Assembly (NCBI GenBank): GCA_030835135.1 | Contig: JAUQWO010000075.1 | Coordinates: forward strand, 62,001 to 126,000 | Source of the DNA: Bacteroidota bacterium | GTDB taxonomy: Bacteria; Bacteroidota; Ignavibacteria; UBA10030; UBA6906 | Direction of reading: 5' to 3' | Length of the DNA: 64,000 nt | Shown: in pieces, positions 46,026-56,223 of the stretch | Numbering within the stretch: the first letter of the stretch is position 1 | How the letters are laid out: each line of letters opens with the position of its first letter | The notes under the pieces: generated by a model | Databases searched by the model: none | Seen by the model: the letters and a program-made list of their open reading frames with translations, nothing else | What the model was told of the DNA's origin: nothing | Position numbers and translations under genes: made by a program

Positions 46026-47756
46026 TTATCGTAGGTCTTTGATTTTCAACTGGGGTACCGGGTCGGCCGGCCTGCTGGCCCCCGGGGATGTCCACTCATT
46101 CTCTTCCACCGTATACACGCATTCAAGGTCCCGCCGCCCCACCGGAACGCGCGGCAGGAGTTCACCGAGACCGAAACCGATGGCATCGAAACTCACGCCG
46201 TTCTGCCGCACCCGGAACCGCAGGTGATTGCGCCCGACGATACGCGGCGTGCCGGCGACCTCGAGGTTCCGCGTGAGGAACGTCGGCCGTGTATTCTGGG
46301 GACCGAACGGTGCGAACTCGCGGAGGATCTTGATGAAGCGCGGCGTGATGTCCGTCAGCGCCAGCTCCATGTCGATACGGATCTCCGGTGTCTTCAGTTC
46401 CTCGGTCATCAGATCCTTCACCGCGGCCTTGAACGCCGTCTGGAACTCCTCCAGACGCTCCAGGTCCACCGTGAGCCCGGCAGCGTACTTGTGTCCGCCG
46501 AACTGCAGGATCGTATCCTCGCAACGCTTCAATGCCTCGTAGATGTCGAAGCCCGACACGCTCCGGGCCGAACCTTTGGCGACACCATCCACGGTGGCCA
46601 TCATGATCGATGGTTTGTAGTACCGTTCGACCATGCGGGAGGCGACGATGCCGACGACGCCGGGGTGCCAGTGTTCCTGATGGAGCACGATCGCCGGGTC
46701 GGCCTCGACATCGAAGCAGTTCTCCACGAGCTGCTGTGCATCCGCGAACGTGTCCTCGTCGATCTTCCTGCGGTTGCGGTTCTCTTCTTCCAGGACCTGG
46801 GCGAGCGCACGTGCTTCATCGGGGGTGGTGCTGGTCAGCAGACGCACGGCCCGTGTCGCGTCGCCGAGCCGTCCGGCAGCGTTGATCCTCGGCGCGAGGG
46901 CGAAGACGATCTGGCCGGTGGTGATGTGGCCGGGCTTCAGACCCGCGCTGTCGATGAGCGCCTTGATCCCCGGGCGCGGTGCGGAGTTGATCGCCTGCAA
47001 TCCGAGTTTGACGAGGATCCGGTTCTCTCCGACAAGAGGAACGATGTCCGCGGTGCTGGCGAGGGTGACGAAATCCAGGTAGTCCCGGATCATCTCCTCT
47101 TTGCCGATCCTGCGCGCGATCCCCTGGATGAACTTGAGTCCGACGCCACACCCGCTCAGGGATTTGAAAGGGTACGGGTCGCCGGGCTTGATGGGATCCA
47201 GTACCGCAATGGCATCCGGCAGGACCTGCCCGGCCTCATGATGATCGCAGATGATGACATCGAGTCCGCGTTCGTTGGCATAGGCCACCTGCTCGACCGC
47301 CGTGATGCCGCAGTCGATGGCGATGAACACGTTCACGCCATTGGCGAGGGCGAAGTCGATGCCCGAATGGGATATGCCGTACCCTTCCCTGATGCGGTCG
47401 GGTACGTAGAACTGGACCGTCGCACCCAGTGCCTGCAGGAACAGGTAGAGCATGGCAGCACCGTTGGTGCCGTCCACGTCGTAGTCGCCGAACACCGTGA
47501 AGGACTCGCCGGCCTCGATGCCGCGGAGGACGCGGTCAACTGCCGTCCCCATGCCTTCCAGAATGAACGGATCATGCAGCAGTGCGAGGTCGGGGCGGAA
47601 ATATGCCTTCGCCTTGTCGTAGTCGTCGATCCCGCGATAGATCAGGATCTTTGCAATGGACTCCGGGACATTAATGTCCCTTGCCAGGGCGGCCACAAGC
47701 CCTGCATCCGGAGGATCTGCGAGTATCCACCGGTGCTCCCTTACGGTTGTCCGCAC
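46026..47756 (-). CDS. recJ: Single-strand-specific exonuclease RecJ
   Basis: A 5'-3' single-strand DNA exonuclease of the DHH family, used in recombination and mismatch repair. I start it at GTG 47756 (VRTTVREHRWIL), with GGAG 5 nt upstream, giving 576 residues; GTG 47768 is an alternative. A longer open frame upstream runs into rnpB and is not coding. FGDYDVDGTNGAA and CDHHEAG hold the metal-binding acids; LAPRINAAGRLGDAT and GGHKYAAGLTV are the DHHA1-region motifs. First protein gene after rnpB in this minus-strand run. Confidence 0.96.
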   Translation of the reverse strand: MRTTVREHRWILADPPDAGLVAALARDINVPESIAKILIYRGIDDYDKAKAYFRPDLALLHDPFILEGMGTAVDRVLRGIEAGESFTVFGDYDVDGTNGAAMLYLFLQALGATVQFYVPDRIREGYGISHSGIDFALANGVNVFIAIDCGITAVEQVAYANERGLDVIICDHHEAGQVLPDAIAVLDPIKPGDPYPFKSLSGCGVGLKFIQGIARRIGKEEMIRDYLDFVTLASTADIVPLVGENRILVKLGLQAINSAPRPGIKALIDSAGLKPGHITTGQIVFALAPRINAAGRLGDATRAVRLLTSTTPDEARALAQVLEEENRNRRKIDEDTFADAQQLVENCFDVEADPAIVLHQEHWHPGVVGIVASRMVERYYKPSIMMATVDGVAKGSARSVSGFDIYEALKRCEDTILQFGGHKYAAGLTVDLERLEEFQTAFKAAVKDLMTEELKTPEIRIDMELALTDITPRFIKILREFAPFGPQNTRPTFLTRNLEVAGTPRIVGRNHLRFRVRQNGVSFDAIGFGLGELLPRVPVGRRDLECVYTVEENEWTSPGASRPADPVPQLKIKDLR

Positions 47757-47786
47757 AAAGAACTCCACTTCATTTGGCCATGCCTC

Positions 47787-47814
47787 CGCGCATGCCGCCG
47801 GAGCGGCATGCGCG
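47787..47814 (-). other. Perfect hairpin between rnpB and recJ
   Basis: CGCGCATGCCGC (47787-47798) and GCGGCATGCGCG (47803-47814) pair over 12 bp with a CGGA loop. No T tract follows on the minus strand. It lies 9 nt beyond the rnpB P1 stem and could stop or trim the rnpB transcript, or protect the recJ message. Confidence 0.5.
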
Positions 47815-47823
47815 CAAACATGG

Positions 47824-48250
47824 TTGCAGGTCTGTAAGCCGAATTCTGTCTGCTCCATCCTTGCGGACGGAGGAGGCAGCCATTTCTCTGGGCGGCGGAT
47901 TGCTCCGACGCTCGTGCGGCCTACCCGAGAGTTCGATCCCGCCATAGGCGGAACGCGAAGCGAGCAGCTTCTTCTCCCATATTTGGCCTTGCTCCGGGGG
48001 GGTTTGTCGTGCCCCCGGGATCACTCCCGGGGCGGTGAGCTCTTACCTCGCCTTTTCACCCTTACCTCGCGGTCCGGGCCCCGTACAGGCGGACCGACCC
48101 GTGGGGCGGTATGTTTTCTGTGACACTTTCCGTTCCCGCCCGTTTGCACGGACGGGCCCCCCGCTATGCGCGGGGCACCCTGCTCTGTGGAGTTCGGACT
48201 TTCCTCATCCCGCCCGGGGGCGGAACGCGGCTGCCCGACCTGCAATCGTG
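47824..48250 (-). ncRNA. rnpB: RNase P RNA (bacterial class A)
   Basis: The catalytic RNA of RNase P. On the minus strand the 5' part contains GAGGAAAGTCCGAACTCC and AGAGCAGGGTGCC (conserved region I); then come GCGAGGTAAGG and the AAGAGCTCACCG region, GGAGCAAGGCCAAATA, GGGTAGGC, and the 3' end with ACAGAATTCGGCTTACAGACC. The ends pair: TTGCAGGTC (48237-48245) with GACCTGCAA (47824-47832) forms P1. About 420 nt, normal for class A. A promoter (48258-48286) puts the 5' end near 48251. Confidence 0.96.
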
Positions 48251-48257
48251 AATTGTT

Positions 48258-48286
48258 AGTCTATTATATGAAGTAAATTAACACAA
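48258..48286 (-). promoter_or_regulatory. Promoter of rnpB
   Basis: Minus strand TTGTGT (48281-48286) and TAGACT (48258-48263) with 17 bp between. A TATAAT at 48263-48268 overlaps but has no -35 partner. The -35 box overlaps the stop codon of the RNase H-like gene. The predicted start fits the P1 stem. Confidence 0.6.
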
Positions 48287-48730
48287 TCCGCCCGAGAGAA
48301 GCAAAGCCCGCTCCTCAGCCGGGAGGGGTTCTCTCGATTCGATCCCCCGGTTCGCGAGCGCATCCGCTTCCTTGTTCTGCTCGCGGGGGACGTATCGTAC
48401 TATCAACTCGTAGAGGGCTGCTTTGCGCAGCCGCTGCACCTCAGCGCACATGCGCTGGAGCCTGGCATCCTTCACCTTGTAGATGCCGTTCACCTGCCGT
48501 ACCATCAACTCGCTGTCGGCCCGCACCTCCAACCGCGTACAGGGCAGCGTGGCCATCCGCCGGAGCAGGATGATCAGTGCTGTGTACTCGGCCACGTTGT
48601 TCGTGGTCGTCCCGAGATAGGCGGCAATGGTCAGGACCACATGCCCGTCGGCATCGCGCACGATCACGCCGATGCCACTCTCCCCGGGATTGCCTCGCGA
48701 TGCGCCGTCCGTTGCGGCGAACAGCGTCAT
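48278..48730 (-). CDS. RNase HI-like protein (RVT_3 family)
   Basis: A 150-residue RNase H-fold protein. The catalytic acids appear in ATDGASRGNPG (Asp), NVAEYTALIILL (Glu), VRADSELMVRQVNG (Asp) and NKEADALAN (Asp). This is the short RVT_3/plant-type RNase HI group, which may cut RNA in RNA-DNA hybrids; the N-terminal hybrid-binding domain of longer enzymes is missing. It starts at ATG 48730, overlapping the stop of the zinc-ribbon gene (ATGA); that pair of genes is often found together. Confidence 0.88.
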   Translation of the reverse strand: MTLFAATDGASRGNPGESGIGVIVRDADGHVVLTIAAYLGTTTNNVAEYTALIILLRRMATLPCTRLEVRADSELMVRQVNGIYKVKDARLQRMCAEVQRLRKAALYELIVRYVPREQNKEADALANRGIESREPLPAEERALLLSGGLC

Positions 48731-49467
48731 TTCGGTTTCTTCGCCAGCTTCACGGTCTCGACGATCCCGTCCGAGACGATGATGCGTCCGCACCGCTCAC
48801 ACGTGTACATCTTCTCGTTCGTCCGCAGTTCGAGGAGCTTCTGTGGGGGGAGACGGTTGTAACAGCCGCCACAGGCGCCCTTCTGTACGGGGACGACCGC
48901 CATGCCTTTCTTGGCCTTGCGGATGCGCTCGTACGCGGCGAGGTCCTGCTTCGTGATCCGCGCGACGGCCTTCTCCCGTTCATGCCTGTACTGCAATTCC
49001 TCGTCCTCGGTCAGCTTGGAAACCTCTGCCAGCGCCGCCTGCTTCTCGGCAAGCTGCTTCTCGATCACCGCGGCCTTCTCCTTCAGTTCCTCGCTCTCGG
49101 TGCGCGCGGTGGTCGCCTGGATCTCCATCTGGCCCATTTCCTTCTCGAGCCGTGCCACGGCCTCGGTCGCGGCATCCATCTCGCGCGTCAGCGCGTCGTA
49201 CTCACGGTTGGAGCGCACCGAAAGCTGCTGCCCCTTATACTTGTTAAGTTTCTCTCTCAGCGTGACGATCTCGTTGTCAGCGTTGTCGCGACCGCTGAAT
49301 GCCTGACGCATCGCCTGCTCGGCTGCGGTCTGACGGGCGCGCATGGCGGCGAGTTCGTTCTCCAGAGCTTCGACCTCGAACGGGAGGTCGCCTTTCTGCT
49401 CCTGCAGCGAATCAAGATCGGTGTCGATAAGCTGCAGAGCGAACAGATATTCGAGTTTGTTTTTCAC
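48727..49467 (-). CDS. Coiled-coil protein with C-terminal C4 zinc ribbon
   Basis: A 246-residue protein. A long helical coiled coil (about residues 10-180, many Glu/Lys heptads) is followed by a zinc ribbon with CGGC (in GACGGCYNRL) and CERC (in MYTCERCGRIIV). This is the widespread bacterial zinc-ribbon family that includes the chlamydial CT398 protein; CT398 interacts with the sigma-54 factor in Chlamydia, but the general function is not settled. Its stop overlaps the RNase H-like start. It follows the nif3-like gene by 23 nt. Confidence 0.85.
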   Translation of the reverse strand: MKNKLEYLFALQLIDTDLDSLQEQKGDLPFEVEALENELAAMRARQTAAEQAMRQAFSGRDNADNEIVTLREKLNKYKGQQLSVRSNREYDALTREMDAATEAVARLEKEMGQMEIQATTARTESEELKEKAAVIEKQLAEKQAALAEVSKLTEDEELQYRHEREKAVARITKQDLAAYERIRKAKKGMAVVPVQKGACGGCYNRLPPQKLLELRTNEKMYTCERCGRIIVSDGIVETVKLAKKPK

Positions 49468-49490
49468 TGCGTACTCCTCATGAGAAAGTG

Positions 49491-50600
49491 CTACACGTAG
49501 ACAATGGGTGTTGTCCGGACACGCGAGGCAACGATGGTCACGTCCGGATGATCTCCGCCCAGCGATGAGCGGAGGAAACGTTCGAGAGCCCCGACCACGG
49601 GGTATTCGGTCTCATAGTGTCCGGCATCCACCAGCAGCAGAGCGCCGGCGTTGTCGACGAAAGCATGGTAGTTCAGGTCGGCCGTGATGTATGCGTCCAC
49701 TCCCGCTGCAACGGCTGCGGGGATCAGGTCACCGCCGGCACCGCCACAGACCGCAGCGGTGCGGATCCGGCGGCGGGTATCGCCTGCCATCCGCATGCCC
49801 GGGGCCCGGAGGTGCTTCTTCACATGCCGGAGGAATGCCGCCGCCGGCATCGGCCTGTGCAGCCTGCCGAATGCTCCCATGCCCGTTGTGGCGTTGGCGG
49901 ACTCGAGCGGGTACACATCGAAGGCTGCCTCTTCATAGGGATGGCTTCGCCGTAGCGCCGACACCACGGCCGGGAGCCGGTCGTCCTCCACCGGCATCTC
50001 CAGGCGTATCTCGGTCACATGTTCCAGAACGCCCTTGCGTCCGACCACCGGCGAGGACCGGTCATTCCCTTTGAATGACCCCGTGCCGCGGCCGCGGTAT
50101 GCGCAGTGCTCGTAGTTGCCGATGATGCCCGCGCCTGCCGACGCCATCGCGGCAGCCACGTCGTCCACCGATTCTTCCGGGACGAAGGTGACGATCTTCC
50201 GGCCGGTGTTGCGCCGTCCGGCAAGGGGACGGATATCCGTGAGGCCGAGGGTCTCGGCAAGGACGTGGCTTGTTCCGCCCCGGGCAGCATCGAGGTTCGT
50301 ATGGGATGCGTAGAGTGCGCAGTCATGCCGGATCAGTGTCGCGATCACCCGGCCCTGCGGGGTGCTCGTGTCCAGGCTGCGAAGGGGGCGATACAGTGGG
50401 GGATGGTGAGCGACGATAAGATCAATGTGGCGGCGGGCGGCTTCTGCGGCAACGGCATCGGTGACATCCTGGGTGACGAGGATCCGTCGGACCGGGGCCC
50501 CGGGGTCGCCGACCTGGAGCCCGACGTTGTCGCGCTCCCACGCCAGCGACCGCGGCGCCCAGGTCTCGAGGAGCCGGGCAATGTCACTTACCCGCACCAT
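49491..50600 (-). CDS. NIF3-like dinuclear metal protein (YbgI/YqfO family)
   Basis: A 369-residue protein of the NIF3/YbgI family, which forms toroidal hexamers with a di-metal site. Metal ligands are in VAHHPPLYRPLR, HTNLDAA and DAGHYETEYPVV. The extra central domain of about 100 residues, as in YqfO, is present (around residues 130-235). Biochemical function is not established; GTP cyclohydrolase-like activity has been proposed for some members. ATG 50600 has GGGGGAG upstream. A leader with an intrinsic terminator precedes it at once (50617-50645). Confidence 0.87.
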   Translation of the reverse strand: MVRVSDIARLLETWAPRSLAWERDNVGLQVGDPGAPVRRILVTQDVTDAVAAEAARRHIDLIVAHHPPLYRPLRSLDTSTPQGRVIATLIRHDCALYASHTNLDAARGGTSHVLAETLGLTDIRPLAGRRNTGRKIVTFVPEESVDDVAAAMASAGAGIIGNYEHCAYRGRGTGSFKGNDRSSPVVGRKGVLEHVTEIRLEMPVEDDRLPAVVSALRRSHPYEEAAFDVYPLESANATTGMGAFGRLHRPMPAAAFLRHVKKHLRAPGMRMAGDTRRRIRTAAVCGGAGGDLIPAAVAAGVDAYITADLNYHAFVDNAGALLLVDAGHYETEYPVVGALERFLRSSLGGDHPDVTIVASRVRTTPIVYV

Positions 50601-50616
50601 GCTGCTCCCCCCATTG

Positions 50617-50645
50617 AAAAAAAAGAATCCCGCCGTTGGGCGGGA
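50617..50645 (-). terminator. Intrinsic terminator in front of the nif3-like gene
   Basis: On the minus strand TCCCGCC (50639-50645) pairs with GGCGGGA (50628-50634), loop CAAC, then TTC and eight T residues (50617-50624). This is the only terminator in the window with a long T tract. It ends 16 nt before the nif3-like start codon. Confidence 0.85.
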
Positions 50646-50772
50646 AAGTCGGATTTGTTAGGACGGGCTGCGCTTCGCAGAAATTTCAGGTCGCTATGAA
50701 GTGTACGCTTCACGTGTGATCGGAAGAAGGCGCTTTCTCTGGGTCGTCTCAGCGTCCAAACGCTGTATCAGG
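50617..50772 (-). ncRNA. Candidate small RNA or riboregulatory leader, about 156 nt
   Basis: A 213-nt gap between two minus-strand genes contains a promoter (50779-50807), then about 130 nt with no ATG on the minus strand, then a strong terminator. Three further stems are visible: CAGCGT/ACGCTG (loop TTGG) at the 5' end, TGAAG/CTTCA, and CTGCG/CGCAG (loop AAG). It does not resemble tRNA, rnpB, SRP RNA (no GGAAG-type loop), tmRNA or a known riboswitch that I can recognise, and the ends do not pair as in 6S RNA. It could be a free RNA or an attenuator of the nif3-like operon. Confidence 0.6.
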
Positions 50773-50778
50773 ATTTAT

Positions 50779-50807
50779 AATATACAAAGAGATCCGGCCA
50801 GATGCAA
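50779..50807 (-). promoter_or_regulatory. Promoter of the candidate small RNA
   Basis: Minus strand TTGCAT (50802-50807) and TATATT (50779-50784), spacer 17 bp. It starts 7 nt after the stop codon of the REC-HisKA gene and predicts a 5' end near 50772. Confidence 0.7.
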
Positions 50808-50813
50808 GCCGGG

Positions 50814-51494
50814 CTAGAGCTTCGTAAAATCGATCCGTTCGAAGTTCAGGTCCCGGAGGCGTGAGATCTCCCGTTCGACCTCACTGATCTGGTTGTCGAT
50901 CGCCGTGACCACGCGTTTGTCCTCGTCCGAGAGCTCCTGCCGGAGGAGGATGTCGGTGCTGATCTTGATCGCCGCCAGAGGGTTGTTGAATTCGTGGCAC
51001 ACGGTGACCACCAGCTCGTGGATGGCGTCGGTCCGTTTTCGGGCGATCAGGTCCGTTTTTGCCTGTGCGGCGATCCTCTGCTTCAGCCGCACCCGTTCAA
51101 GGATATTGATGATGGACCGCGGGAGGACCGAATCCACCGCTTCGTCCTTGATCAGGTAGTCTTCCACCCCGAATTTCATCACTTCGATGGCAAGCCGGAA
51201 ATCCCGGTTTGAAGTGAGGAAAATGATCGGCGTGTCGATGTTCCGGGCCCGGATCTCTCTCGCAAGCTCAAGACCGTTCATTTCGGGGAGATAGTAGTCC
51301 ACCACGATCATATCGAGCGGGGGACGGGTCTCCAGGAATGCCAATCCGGTGCTGGGACTTTGTTTCCAGATAGTGAGGAAGCGGCGGCCCTGATACTTGG
51401 ACAGGAGGTGACGCGCAACCGCCATGTATCCAGCATCATCGTCGATGAAGAGGAGCTGGATGGGGGGGGTCAGATGAACGGTCTCTGCTGGCAT
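50814..51494 (-). CDS. REC-HisKA protein lacking a kinase ATPase domain
   Basis: A 226-residue signalling protein. An N-terminal receiver domain has the acidic pair DDD at 18-20, phospho-acceptor Asp66 (VVDYYLP), Thr94 and Lys116. A linker helix leads to a HisKA dimerisation domain with the H-box HEFNNPL (His167). The protein ends at about residue 226, without any HATPase_c domain, so it cannot phosphorylate itself. It may act as a phosphotransfer, phosphatase or dimer partner of another kinase. ATG 51494 follows a promoter so closely that the message is nearly leaderless. Divergent from the regulator at 51667. Confidence 0.8.
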   Translation of the reverse strand: MPAETVHLTPPIQLLFIDDDAGYMAVARHLLSKYQGRRFLTIWKQSPSTGLAFLETRPPLDMIVVDYYLPEMNGLELAREIRARNIDTPIIFLTSNRDFRLAIEVMKFGVEDYLIKDEAVDSVLPRSIINILERVRLKQRIAAQAKTDLIARKRTDAIHELVVTVCHEFNNPLAAIKISTDILLRQELSDEDKRVVTAIDNQISEVEREISRLRDLNFERIDFTKL

Positions 51495-51505
51495 GGTTGT
51501 GACCA

Positions 51506-51534
51506 AGTATACCATACCGGAAGGAGAATTGCAA
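51506..51534 (-). promoter_or_regulatory. Promoter of the REC-HisKA gene
   Basis: Minus strand TTGCAA (51529-51534) and TATACT (51506-51511), spacer 17 bp. The predicted start is only a few bases before ATG 51494. Back to back with the promoter at 51549. Confidence 0.65.
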
Positions 51535-51548
51535 CGCCCCTTTTTTGG

Positions 51549-51577
51549 TTGATTTTCTGGTGTTCTTTGTCTATTAT
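51549..51577 (+). promoter_or_regulatory. Promoter of the response-regulator genes
   Basis: TTGATT (51549-51554) and TATTAT (51572-51577), spacer 17 bp. Its -35 box is 14 bp from the -35 box of the divergent promoter, so one bound factor could affect both. Leader to ATG 51667 is about 80 nt. Confidence 0.7.
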
Positions 51578-51666
51578 CCCCATCAAAGCGGTCAAGTTTA
51601 CCCGTAGGTATGCTCCTGGTGCAGCGGGTATGGCCGACCTCATCACACCAGCGGGAGATCCGCCAG

Positions 51667-52035
51667 ATGGCAAAAAAGAGCTCGGTTCTTGTTGTGGATG
51701 ATGAAGAAGCACTCCGGAGCGTTCTGAGCAGCGAACTCACGAATGAAGGGTATGACGTCCGCACTGCTTCGGATGGAGATGAGGCCATCGTGGAGATCGA
51801 CAAGTCCAATTTCGATCTCGTGCTGTTGGATATCAAGATGCCGCGGGTGAACGGATTCGATGTGCTCAAACATATCAAGGAACGCCGGACCCCGACGAAG
51901 GTCGTGATGCTGACCGGGTTCGCGGACCTCAAGAACGCGATCGAATCGAAGAAACTGGGGGCGGACGATTTCGTCAGCAAGCCGTACGATCTTGTCGATC
52001 TTCTGACGACGATCGAACGGGTGCTGAATGAATAA
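51667..52035 (+). CDS. Single-domain response regulator (CheY-like)
   Basis: A 122-residue receiver domain with no output domain. Acidic pair in VVVDDEEALR, phospho-acceptor Asp55 (LLDIKMPR), and the conserved lysine in VSKPYD. It is close in sequence to the receiver of the next gene (both begin MAKK, both keep IKMPRV/VRMPRV and AKPYD/SKPYD), suggesting a duplication. Start at ATG 51667 with GGGAG upstream. It may be a phosphate carrier between the divergent REC-HisKA protein and the NtrC-type regulator, which is inference. Confidence 0.9.
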   Translation: MAKKSSVLVVDDEEALRSVLSSELTNEGYDVRTASDGDEAIVEIDKSNFDLVLLDIKMPRVNGFDVLKHIKERRTPTKVVMLTGFADLKNAIESKKLGADDFVSKPYDLVDLLTTIERVLNE

Positions 52036-52079
52036 GAGCCGTCACCTCCCACAGCGTCGCGTGTGAGCGTGGCGGGACC

Positions 52080-53465
52080 ATGGCAAAGAAGTACAACCTA
52101 CTTGTTGTTGACGATGAGGTCTCCCTCCGTACCCTTCTGGAAAGTGAGCTTTCGGAAGCGGAGGAATTCGCCGTCGATTGCGCGGCGGACGGCGGCGAGG
52201 CCATCAACCGTATCCAGGGCAAGATCTACGATGTCATCCTCCTCGATGTCCGGATGCCGCGGGTCTCGGGCATCGAGGTCCTGAAGTTCGTTCAGGAGTA
52301 TTCTCCCTCCACCCAGGTCATTATCCTCACCAACTACGCGGACATCAAGACCGCGATCCAGACGATCAAACTCGGTGCCTATGACTTCCTCGCGAAGCCG
52401 TATGATATCGAGGAGATCTTCAACACCATCCACCGGGCGCTCGAGCGCCGCGCGCTGTCGATCGACAACAAGCTCATGCGCAGCGAGCTCACCCGCAAGG
52501 CGGGCGCAAATGAGCTCATCGGCCAGAGCCCGGCATTCCTGAAACTCGTCGAGAGTGCGACACGTTTCGCCGAAAGCGAATCGTTCGTCCTTATTCAGGG
52601 CGCGAGCGGCACGGGCAAGGAGCTCATCGCCGGGCTCATCCACCGCCGCAGCACCCGGAACAACCGTCCGTTCGTCGCCGTCAACTGCGCGTCGATCCCG
52701 GATGCGCTGCTCGAGAGCGAACTCTTCGGACACGAGAAGGGCGCATTCACGAATGCCTTCCAGACCAAACAGGGGCTTGTGGAGGTTGCGAACGGCGGGA
52801 CGCTCTTCCTCGATGAGGTCGGCGATATCAGTCCGGCCATCCAGCCCAAGTTGCTCCGGTTCCTGGAAACGGGAGAATTCCGGCGCGTCGGCGGCACGAA
52901 CCTGCTCACCGTCGATGTGCGCGTGGTGAGCGCCTCCAACAAGGACCTGCGGGACGAGGTGACTGCCGGGCGGTTCCGTGAGGACCTGCTGTACCGGCTC
53001 AACGTGGTCTCCCTCCGTATGCCATCGCTGCGCGACAGGCCGGAGGACATCCCGGTCCTGGCGTCGTACTTCCTCGAACGGAAGGCGAAGTCCAAGAACG
53101 TGAAACGCCTGTCACCGGGTGCCCTCGAATTGTTGCAGATGCATACCTGGCCCGGGAATGTGCGCGAACTCGAACACGTGATCGAGGGCGCGATCCTGTT
53201 GTCGTCCGGCGATGTGATCGAGGAACATGATCTGGCGATGTACTTTCAGCGTGGCGACCGGCCGTCCGCCCCCCCGCCGGCGGCCTCCGCTCAGGCCATA
53301 CCCCCGGCACAGGCCGTGACGCTGGATGACCTCGAACGGCAGCACATCGAGAACACCCTCAAGGCCTTCAAGAACAACCGCGCACGCACGGCGGAGGCCC
53401 TTGGCATCAGCAAGAAGACCCTGTATCTGAAGCTCAAACGCTACGGGATGGGTGAGCAGGGGTAG
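52080..53465 (+). CDS. NtrC-family response regulator with GAFTNA loop
   Basis: A 461-residue activator: receiver domain (Asp56), AAA+ domain with Walker A GASGTGKE (174-181) and Walker B GGTLFLDE (239-246), and a Fis-type helix-turn-helix at the C-terminus (NRARTAEALGISKKTLYLKLKR). The sigma-54 contact loop reads GAFTNA (221-226) instead of GAFTGA. Such loops occur in some family members and may weaken or alter contact with sigma-54. The protein sits 44 nt after the CheY-like gene. Target genes are unknown; dnaK is one candidate because of its -24/-12 promoter. Confidence 0.93.
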   Translation: MAKKYNLLVVDDEVSLRTLLESELSEAEEFAVDCAADGGEAINRIQGKIYDVILLDVRMPRVSGIEVLKFVQEYSPSTQVIILTNYADIKTAIQTIKLGAYDFLAKPYDIEEIFNTIHRALERRALSIDNKLMRSELTRKAGANELIGQSPAFLKLVESATRFAESESFVLIQGASGTGKELIAGLIHRRSTRNNRPFVAVNCASIPDALLESELFGHEKGAFTNAFQTKQGLVEVANGGTLFLDEVGDISPAIQPKLLRFLETGEFRRVGGTNLLTVDVRVVSASNKDLRDEVTAGRFREDLLYRLNVVSLRMPSLRDRPEDIPVLASYFLERKAKSKNVKRLSPGALELLQMHTWPGNVRELEHVIEGAILLSSGDVIEEHDLAMYFQRGDRPSAPPPAASAQAIPPAQAVTLDDLERQHIENTLKAFKNNRARTAEALGISKKTLYLKLKRYGMGEQG

Positions 53466-53537
53466 CGCGGTTGCCTTGATTTTCGCCCCCTTTTTTCGTT
53501 CCTTTGGTCTACTTCTCACCGCATTGCAGACACGCAG

Positions 53538-56215
<2,678 letters not shown>

Positions 56216-56223
56216 GCTGCCCC

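Noticed and set aside
47780-47830. Reading the CATGCCGC hairpin as the rnpB terminator
   Set aside because: The stem is perfect but no T tract follows on the minus strand, so I list it only as a hairpin.
47757-47945. Upstream extension of recJ
   Set aside because: It runs through the hairpin and into the 3' part of rnpB; a GTG with GGAG 5 nt upstream at 47756 fits RecJ length.
50617-50772. 6S RNA, SRP RNA or a ribosomal-protein leader
   Set aside because: The ends do not pair, no GGAAG-type SRP loop is present and the downstream gene is not ribosomal. The possibility cannot be excluded without a covariance search.
51495-52052. Extension of the REC-HisKA frame to 412 residues
   Set aside because: The extra N-terminus is the antisense of the CheY-like gene, rich in Ser and Arg, and a promoter with a start codon lies at 51494-51534.
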